NCBI GenBank assembly: GCA_963995505.1
Contig: OZ023187.1
Span: 999,501 to 1,063,500 of the forward strand
Source of the DNA: Hypericum androsaemum
Taxonomy: Eukaryota > Streptophyta > Magnoliopsida > Malpighiales > Hypericaceae
Length of the DNA: 64,000 nucleotides
Reading direction: 5' to 3'
Each line of letters begins with the position of its first letter. Within the stretch, counting starts at the first letter, position 1. Shown in pieces: positions 57,560 through 64,000 of the stretch. A model generated the notes under the pieces. The model did no database searches and had not been told where the DNA came from. It saw only the letters and a list, made by a program, of their open reading frames with translations. Both the position numbers and the translations under genes were made by a program.

Positions 57560-58501
57560 TCTCCCACTCAATTATTATTTACCTTGATCAACAGTTATCA
57601 GATTTCTTTAAAGGATTTCGTGCGACCAGCACACGTCGAGTATGTTAAGCCAAATTCAAGAGCACAGACACTCAGGCTACTTGAATAGTAGCATCTCGAC
57701 AACCTTCTTATATAATGTATGCTATTACCCCAGGACTCATGTTACATTCCATTGTTCACATCAGTGATTTCAAACAATTATATTCGGGTTCACTATTGTA
57801 CTTTTCAATACAATTGGTGCACCTGAATCACGAAACTCAGAATGTGATGAACAGAGTTCCTTCTCCCTTAAATATGTTCTTTTCGTAATGATACAGCCTG
57901 TTTTTCTGGTCAGCCCTGCCAGGTCGAATCGCTATGCCATAACCTTTTCATGAACTTTCCAAGCTAGCAGCACTGGATCATACTTCTAGAATACGTTTAG
58001 GATCTTAAGGGTAGGTTTCGGGAATCACAGTTCTCGAAAATTGGTCTCACACAAGGAATTGTGAAATCACTCAACATTTTCATCCCATCCAGTAGTCGAG
58101 TAGCACACATGATACTAATCACGTGTTACGGTGTACTTTCCTTTTTAAAGGAACACATGTCATTTAACACCATACTAGAGTATCAGCCTTAGCTTAACTC
58201 TAGGCTAATAGGACAGATAGTATGATAAGTTCTACTTATATCTTATCATATGGATTGTAGAAAATCCAAATGCAGCAACTTATTCCTGCATCCCATAAGG
58301 AAACTTGCTCTTGAGCAAGATGGCATTCCGTCATAGGATATGCACTTATGTATGTCCAATAACTGCCTCATCTCATCCAGGAATCAACTTCTTGACTTCC
58401 ACTGAGGTAAACACCCGTGTGAGTGGACTACTTCTCTGTCTGACATGTTTCATATTTAACTCATATTGCCAAATAAAAATCCTTTATTCCAACTAATTGG
58501 A
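57560..58501 (-). mobile_element. Copia 3' internal non-coding region
   Basis: The stretch between the end of RNase H and the polypurine tract on minus. No frame over 65 codons shows family resemblance. Confidence 0.55.
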
Positions 58502-60019
58502 TTACAAATAAAACTGTCGTAAACCCAGTGACTTAACATATTTCTCGAACACTTCTCGAGGTAATGCTTTAGTCATTGGATCTGCGGCCATATCTCGTGT
58601 AGATATGTGTTTCATACACAGTTCATTATATTTTATTAAATTTCTAACAAAGTAAAATTTAATATCTATATGCTTAGCCCTGCTATGGAATCTAGGATCC
58701 TTAGCATAAGCTATAGCCGCCTGGTTGTCGCAGAATAGACTCACGAACTCCGTCGAGTTGATCAGGGAGAGATGGCTTAAGAATCTCTTCAACCATACCG
58801 CTTCTTGTGCAGTATGAGCTGAAGCTACATATTCTGCTTCCATTGTTGACAGGGATACACATGTTTGCTTCTTACTGCTCCATGAGATAGTACCCCCGTT
58901 CAACAAGAAAATGAATCCAGATGTAGATTTTTTCTTATCTACATCACCTCCCCAATTAGCATCAGTATAGCCACTCAATATCAGGTCACGGCCTTGATAG
59001 CACAAGGAGTATTCTGTAGTAGTATTCAAATATTTCAAAATCCCTTTGACAGCCTTCCAGTGAGCACTGCCTTGATCAGACTGATATCTGCTTACTATTC
59101 CAACAGCATAGCAAATGTCAGGTCTAGTACACAACATTTCGTACATCAGGCATCCAACTGCATTGGTATAAGGAATCTTCTCCATGTCCTTACGTTGTTT
59201 AGCTATTTTTGGGCACATGTCCTTACCTAAATTATGACCTTTTACCAATAGGACGTACTTTGGGTTACTATGATCACAATTGAAACGTTCTACTACTTTG
59301 CGAATATATGTCTCTTGTGAAAGAGACACTATTCTCTTCGAACGATTCCTCGAAATCTTAACTCCGAGTATGTAATCTGCTTCACCCATGTCTTTCATTT
59401 CAAAGTTGGAAGATAACCAATCTTTGATTTCGACAAGAAATCCCATGTCATTTTCAGCTAAAAGTATGTCATCAACATACAAAGTGATGATAACAAACTT
59501 CTTTCCTGATCGCTTAACATACACACAATAATCTTCGTCTATCATTATAAAATCATGCTGCATGATCGTATTATGAAAGCGAATATACCACTGTCTAGAC
59601 GACTGCTTAAGGCCATAAATTGATCTATTCAATTTGCAAACTTTGTGTTCGCAGCCTTTTTGAATGTAGCCCTCAGGCTGAATCATATAGATTTCTTCAT
59701 CCAATTCTCCGTGGAGAAAAGAAGTCTTTACATCTATTTGATGTAATTCTAGATTCATGTTAGCAACCATAGCTAAAATGACCCTAATTGACGTAAATCT
59801 AACAACAGGTGCAAAAGTCTCCTCGTAGTCTATCCCAGCCTGTTGTTTAAACCCTTGGACAACCAAACGCGCTTTGTATCTTTCGATACTGCCATCTGTA
59901 TTACGCTTGATTTTGAGAATCCACTTATTCCCAATTGTCCTACGCCCCTTAGGTAGGTCAACCAGATCCCAAACCTGGTTTTTGATCATAGAAGATATTT
60001 CTTCTTCCATTGCATTCAT
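58502..60019 (-). CDS. Copia reverse transcriptase and RNase H
   Basis: A 505-residue frame. It holds the RVT_2 domain (about 15-260) with the YVDDILL active-site block and the upstream FLHGELDEEIYM, followed by RNase H (about 365-490) with GYTDANWGGD and STMEAEYVA. It begins after an in-frame stop about nine bases upstream (SSPK-stop-TEW), where an intact element would continue from integrase. So this is the 3' half of a Copia polyprotein and the stop makes it defective. The domain order and motifs place it in Ty1/Copia. Confidence 0.93.
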   Translation of the reverse strand: MNAMEEEISSMIKNQVWDLVDLPKGRRTIGNKWILKIKRNTDGSIERYKARLVVQGFKQQAGIDYEETFAPVVRFTSIRVILAMVANMNLELHQIDVKTSFLHGELDEEIYMIQPEGYIQKGCEHKVCKLNRSIYGLKQSSRQWYIRFHNTIMQHDFIMIDEDYCVYVKRSGKKFVIITLYVDDILLAENDMGFLVEIKDWLSSNFEMKDMGEADYILGVKISRNRSKRIVSLSQETYIRKVVERFNCDHSNPKYVLLVKGHNLGKDMCPKIAKQRKDMEKIPYTNAVGCLMYEMLCTRPDICYAVGIVSRYQSDQGSAHWKAVKGILKYLNTTTEYSLCYQGRDLILSGYTDANWGGDVDKKKSTSGFIFLLNGGTISWSSKKQTCVSLSTMEAEYVASAHTAQEAVWLKRFLSHLSLINSTEFVSLFCDNQAAIAYAKDPRFHSRAKHIDIKFYFVRNLIKYNELCMKHISTRDMAADPMTKALPREVFEKYVKSLGLRQFYL

Positions 60020-60124
60020 CCATTCAGTTTATTTTGGAGATGACAAAGCTCCAGATACATTCTTTGGTTCATCTTCATCCTGCAGGATGGCCAGAAGAAT
60101 TTCACTTGGACCACCGGAAGTAAG
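60020..60124 (-). mobile_element. Copia sequence between integrase and RT
   Basis: On minus the frame reads ...SGGPSEILLAILQDEDEP and then LSSPK-stop, continuous with the RT frame. It marks the left junction of the captured gene fragment at about 60125. Confidence 0.5.
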
Positions 60125-60985
60125 ATGGTTTAAACACAAGAAGAGCATATTTTTCCATGAACATTATATAATAACAAACTGATTCTCTCTGTTTATCCAG
60201 TGCTTGCATCATGGTTTCGCCTCAAATATCCGCACGTTGTGATCGGAGCTCTGGCTTCGTCTTCTCCGATTCTCTACTTCGACGACATCACCCCGTCGTA
60301 TGGATACGCTGCAGTTGTTACCAAGGACTTCAGAGTAAGAATCATATGGATACACTATCCGCGGAGTGCCTACTTTAGAATCGTGCTCATATCTGTAAAT
60401 TTTCTGATGCAGGATGTCAGCGAGAACTGCTACAACACTATTAAGCAGTCATTTTCTGAGATTGACCGAGTCGCGGCCGAGTCAAATGGGCTCGCGGCAC
60501 TCAGCAAAATCTTCACTACTTGCAGGTGAGAGCGTCTCTTAGAATTCTGTCACATGACCAAACAACTCTCGAAGAAAAAACTAACATGCTTCTCTTTGTT
60601 CCCCAACATTGAAGTCCTTTGAATGACACACGACAGCTAAAGGAAACTATCGTAGATACCTGCGAAGGTTCGGCTCAGTACGGAAGTCCGCCTAATCTTT
60701 ACGTCAACCAAATATGCGACGCCATCGATGGAGCACCACCAGGAACAGATGTTCTTGGAAGAGCTGCAGCCGGTTTCACTGTTTTTCTTGGCAATGGTAC
60801 ATGTAACTTTGTATTCTCGGATTCCGACTTCGGTATTTACAACCAGAGTTCATGGGAATATCAGGTAATTCTTCCTAGTTGGTACCAACTTTCGGGTTCT
60901 CCTATTACACGATCTTCTTCGCGTTCTTACAACGGATGCCTCCCTTTCGTGATCAGACATGTACAGAGATGGTGTTTCCAATGGG
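60125..60985 (+). pseudogene. Captured S28 carboxypeptidase fragment, 3' part
   Basis: Plus-strand exons 60201-60334, 60413-60525, 60615-60864 and 60957-60985 with GT-AG introns encode [20 protein letters not shown]..., [12 protein letters not shown]..., PLNDTRQL..., and TCTEMVFPMG. This matches the middle of plant prolyl carboxypeptidase-like (serine protease family S28) proteins, vacuolar or secreted enzymes that remove a residue after proline. It starts right after where the catalytic GGSYGG would be. It has retained introns, so it came from DNA rather than mRNA. Its end is fused at 60985/60986 to an inverted piece of the same gene. No start or stop of its own. Confidence 0.88.
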
Positions 60986-61370
60986 ATACAAGGAGGCTCC
61001 AACTGCAATAACCGGGCTACTTTCTGCAGACAATTTCTTCTTAACTTCAAGTGTTATCTGTGCATAATCTGCCATTGCTTGTTCTGAGCTCAGGAAGCCA
61101 AGGTTGCTAGAATTCTTGAATGCTTCTTCTTTAGACCCAAATGGATACGAAGTCCCGTAATATCGGTGCTGGATCAACGCAACAGACAACCGTCATGATC
61201 GTCACGAATCGGGCTATGAAACAAAGAAGTTGGAAGTTTGATCATGAACTTACCTCAATATACAAGAGCAGGCCATTGAAACGAGCAGCAAGATCAACAA
61301 TGAAAATGTCAACATCATATACCACACTGTCCTCCTCCCCTGTGTAAAGAAAGATGGCTCTAGCCCCAGT
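60986..61370 (-). pseudogene. Captured S28 carboxypeptidase fragment, inverted 5' part
   Basis: Minus-strand exons about 61370-61254 and 61168-60986, with an 85-bp GT-AG intron, encode IFLYTGEEDSVVYDVD..., LLLYIE, then HRYYGTSYPFGSKEEAF and SPVIAVGASLY. In intact S28 enzymes this directly precedes the segment at 60201 on the other strand. The last residues correspond to the catalytic-Ser block, here changed from GGSYGG to GASLY before the junction. At its other end the sequence runs in frame into the Copia protease/pre-integrase frame. Confidence 0.85.
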
Positions 61371-61973
61371 ACTGAAAGGTTTCCTAGTGCTTTTCCCTTC
61401 TAGACAGGATACGCAACTAGGTAATATAGATTTCTCTATATTGCCCAACAGTCCTGCATTAGCTAGACGGTTTAAACGATCCTGACCGATATGACCAAGT
61501 CTAGAATGCCATAGTTTAATATCATCCTCTGATGAGTTTGAACTAGTGACAAAGGAAAAACTTTTACAAGGATCAATATCCAGAATCAAAAAACCTTCCG
61601 ATATATATCCAAGGCCAAAATAGGCATCATCCAAAAATAATCTAACGGTGTCGTCCTCAAATGACAACCGAAAACCTAAAGACATTAAGGCCGAAACTGA
61701 GATCAGGTTCCTTCGTATGTCTGGAGCAAACAACACGTCATGTAAAAGAAGGGCACGACCACCACGAAGGTGTAATCTACAAGTGCCCAGGCCTTTCACA
61801 TACACGCACGAGTTGTTACCGACAAAAATAGTTTTTACTCCAGCCGGCAACTGCCTGTACTCAACGAACGAACAACGGTCTCTAGCTATATGGTCTGTCG
61901 CTCCTGAATCAATCACCCACATAGAATGTGACTCAGTTAGAAGGGTACAAGAGGATACATACAACTTACTCAC
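61371..61973 (-). CDS. Copia protease and pre-integrase part
   Basis: Frame from 61973 holds the retropepsin active site (WVIDSGATDHI near residue 20) and the GAG pre-integrase zinc-binding start LWHSRLGHIGQDRL (about 150-163), then CVSCLEGKSTRKPF, the second half of the HHCC zinc finger. Beyond that the frame crosses into S28 sequence at about 61370. The integrase catalytic core (DDE) is missing. It is in the same frame as gag, separated by a single TGA at 61977-61979. Confidence 0.85.
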
Positions 61974-61976
61974 ACT

Positions 61977-62759
61977 TCAGTTTAGATGTACCTGCTTGGG
62001 CATCTTGCAATCTTTTGCAAAATGTCCCTTCTGTTGACAGTTAAAACATTTCACTTTTGAAATGTTAAACCGCTTGTTCTTTTTAGCCTTGGAACCATCC
62101 AACTTGGTTCCATGGTTTTCAGCCTTTGGAGTTTGTTTACACTTACCATTTCCTTTACCTTTCTTCTTTTTCCCACCACTCCCAGTCGAACAAATCGAAT
62201 GGGCTTCAGGGTGGGATTTCATAGCTAGGAGGTTATCTTCCTCCAGCTCAAGGTGTCTGGCAACATCATCAAATGTTACCAAATGATCAGAATGGGTAAG
62301 ATTCATCTTCATCTGTTCCCAACTTGGTGGTAGAGAATGGATGACAGCTTGAATCTGCTGCTCGTTGCTGAGTATGTGATCAGCCTCTGCCAGTTCACTG
62401 ATCATATTGGACATCACTCTCAAGTGTTTCCTCATGGGAACCTCCGGACACTTTTTAAAGGTGTCAAACCTTATAGTCAAAGTACGCAGCTTCGATACTG
62501 AAAGCTTTCCGAATTTTTGTTTGAGAGCATCCCATAACTCTTTCGCGTTGTCATGCACGCGAAATTGTCTGGTGATATCATCCATCATTGAACTCAACAA
62601 GATCAATCGAGCAGTAGTATTTTTTCTCTTCCAAATAACATAAGCTTCCTTATCTCGCTTATGTTGAGCAGTTGTGCCTTCTTCAGGCTCATCCATTATT
62701 ACATGTATGTGCTCCAGAACCTCTTGTTCCTCAAGCACATATTGTATTTTCATGCTCAA
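61977..62759 (-). CDS. Copia gag (capsid/nucleocapsid)
   Basis: A 260-residue frame with the UBN2-type Copia gag domain (KELWDALKQKFG and LPPSWEQMKMNL around 85-175), a Lys/Gly-rich linker and a CX2CX4HX4C zinc knuckle (CFNCQQKGHFAKDC, near 240-253). It ends in a TGA, after which pol continues in the same frame. Whether the stop is natural or a mutation cannot be told from one copy. Confidence 0.92.
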   Translation of the reverse strand: MSMKIQYVLEEQEVLEHIHVIMDEPEEGTTAQHKRDKEAYVIWKRKNTTARLILLSSMMDDITRQFRVHDNAKELWDALKQKFGKLSVSKLRTLTIRFDTFKKCPEVPMRKHLRVMSNMISELAEADHILSNEQQIQAVIHSLPPSWEQMKMNLTHSDHLVTFDDVARHLELEEDNLLAMKSHPEAHSICSTGSGGKKKKGKGNGKCKQTPKAENHGTKLDGSKAKKNKRFNISKVKCFNCQQKGHFAKDCKMPKQVHLN

Positions 62760-64000
62760 TTCTCATAGTTTTTACCGTTGAGTTTTAACTCACGGTTTAG
62801 CTCAGCTATGATGGATCTAGAAGCAACTGACATCTCTATAGGGATTTTTAATATGAGAACATATTAGAAATGTGATTTGGCAATATGATTCAATTTACTA
62901 ATCACTCATAACTTTTAACGATATGAAGTTCTTGATTAATCTCAAAATCGAAGTGGGTCGCGGGCATGCTTCCCCTCACCATTCAAGTATTAATCTTAAA
63001 CTTCAATCGTTTAAAGTTCATCGATAGTAAACTCAAGTGGAAGTAATTAAACAAACATCTTTATTTAATTACATGTTTGACACATGCATTTGTACATTCT
63101 GAGTGTGCTCGCACGTGCATAAAACCTCAGACAAGGTCTCAACCTATTGTACAAAAGTCTCCCAAAAAACAACATATATACATGGGGACAGTTAAACATA
63201 ACATGTAATCACACAGGGATCGGATGTCCAGGCGATCCGGTAGGAGAATCCAGATACATATCTGGATCCGGGTCCGAGGACGATCCTGTGGGGACCGGGT
63301 CTCAACCTAAACGGCGCTTCAGAATCTTTTGTCGAAGTTCTGTTGCACAGAAGTTCAGATACCTTTCTCCAGTAGCCATCAAATCTTGCAACAATTGCAA
63401 TTCAATTCGGGTTATTCTCATATTCTCCCAAAATAGGATTGAAAAACTCATTTTTTAATCTTTTGATGATCATACTATGGACCAATTCATGTGATTTTAG
63501 TTAAATTTAATATATCTCGGAACTCGTTCCAAAATATTTTCTTTTTAAGTTTATTAAAAATATAGTTATAATTTTAATAAACCTAATTGACAAAAATTTC
63601 TCAAATTTTTTTATCAATTTATTGAATTTTAATTGAATAAAAACTGATTTTATCAAATTAAAAGAGGAAAAACCCAACAATTTAAGTTAAATTTTGACTT
63701 AATCGGGTTGGGTCGAACCAAGAAACCAGGCCAATCCGTCCATTTTTTTTATTTTCTTGACCCGGGTATAAATATTTTCGGAAAAAATCGTGAAATTACG
63801 ATTTTGCCCCTCGCATATTTCCCCTTCCTTTTCTCTCTCTTCTCCCGCGATCGGCGAACATTCTGACCGCCGCTCCACTTACGACCGCCGCGTAACGGCG
63901 GCGAACCACCGGCCGAGACCGATCGCAATCGACTCGTCTCGGCCTCGCGATCACGTCCGACTCAGCCCCACGGGCCGTCGTGCGGCCGTTCTCCGTCGCG
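62760..64000. other. Upstream of gag; GC-rich window end
   Basis: No 5' LTR matching 57105-57559 and no clear primer-binding site, so the Copia element is either truncated here or has a long displaced leader. At 63765 a TATA-like GGGTATAAATATTTTC is followed by a pyrimidine-rich leader and then a strongly GC-rich stretch (63850-64000, CGCGATCGGCG, CGCCGCGTAACGGCGGCG). This could be the promoter and first exon of a plus-strand gene cut by the window edge. No protein resemblance was seen. Confidence 0.35.

Noticed and set aside
58994..62643. Plus-strand frames opposite the Copia genes
   Set aside because: Antisense shadows of gag, protease and RT frames.

Overview
The window looks like nuclear DNA of a flowering plant, most likely a eudicot. 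It is AT-rich, its genes have GT-AG introns, and it carries plant-specific families: a phytocystatin, an early-nodulin-like phytocyanin, a small P-class PPR protein and plastid-type aromatic prenyltransferases. It is also full of plant transposable elements (Copia and other LTR elements, SINEs, long-TIR foldback elements and MITE-like pieces). The species cannot be fixed from the sequence alone. All calls come from reading the sequence; no database search was run.

Layout. 0-3 kb holds a broken Las1-like fragment and an LTR-retrotransposon remnant. 3.2-7.6 kb (minus) holds prenyltransferase A (PT-A), nine clear exons plus a short candidate first exon beyond a 2.3-kb repeat-filled intron. 13.3 kb (+) is the single-exon splicing factor SF3B6/p14, and 15.9-17.2 kb (+) is a two-exon organellar PPR protein. 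19.6-22.2 kb (minus) is a GPI-anchored early nodulin-like protein that has lost a copper-ligand histidine.

From about 25 kb the sequence becomes a tandem segmental duplication with a period near 12-13 kb. Each unit has an NPF (NRT1/PTR) transporter relic and a cystatin gene on minus, then a prenyltransferase on plus. Unit 1 is NPF relic 25.6 kb, cystatin-1 27.2-28.0 kb, PT-B 34.0-37.7 kb. Unit 2 is NPF relic 39.5 kb, cystatin-2 40.4-41.4 kb, PT-C 46.1-48.8 kb. A further first exon, PT-D at 56.2 kb, is split by a 325-bp insertion. Orphan prenyltransferase 5' flanks at 38.8 and 44.3 kb record further rearrangement. PT-B (403 aa) and PT-C (398 aa) are fully intact across ten exons with both Asp-rich UbiA motifs, so this is a small prenyltransferase cluster, probably for a prenylated aromatic specialised metabolite. 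The substrate is unknown.

From 49 kb on, transposons dominate: a long-inverted-repeat element with a SINE inside it, a LINE reverse-transcriptase scrap, an LTR element with 5-bp target duplications (52.3-55.6 kb), nested SINEs, and a minus-strand Copia element (57.1-62.8 kb). The middle of that Copia element is replaced by intron-containing pieces of a serine carboxypeptidase S28 gene, its 5' part inverted against its 3' part.

The main discoveries are the prenyltransferase/cystatin tandem array with its altered promoters, the divergent PT-A with a tiny leader exon, and the Copia element with captured S28 gene pieces.
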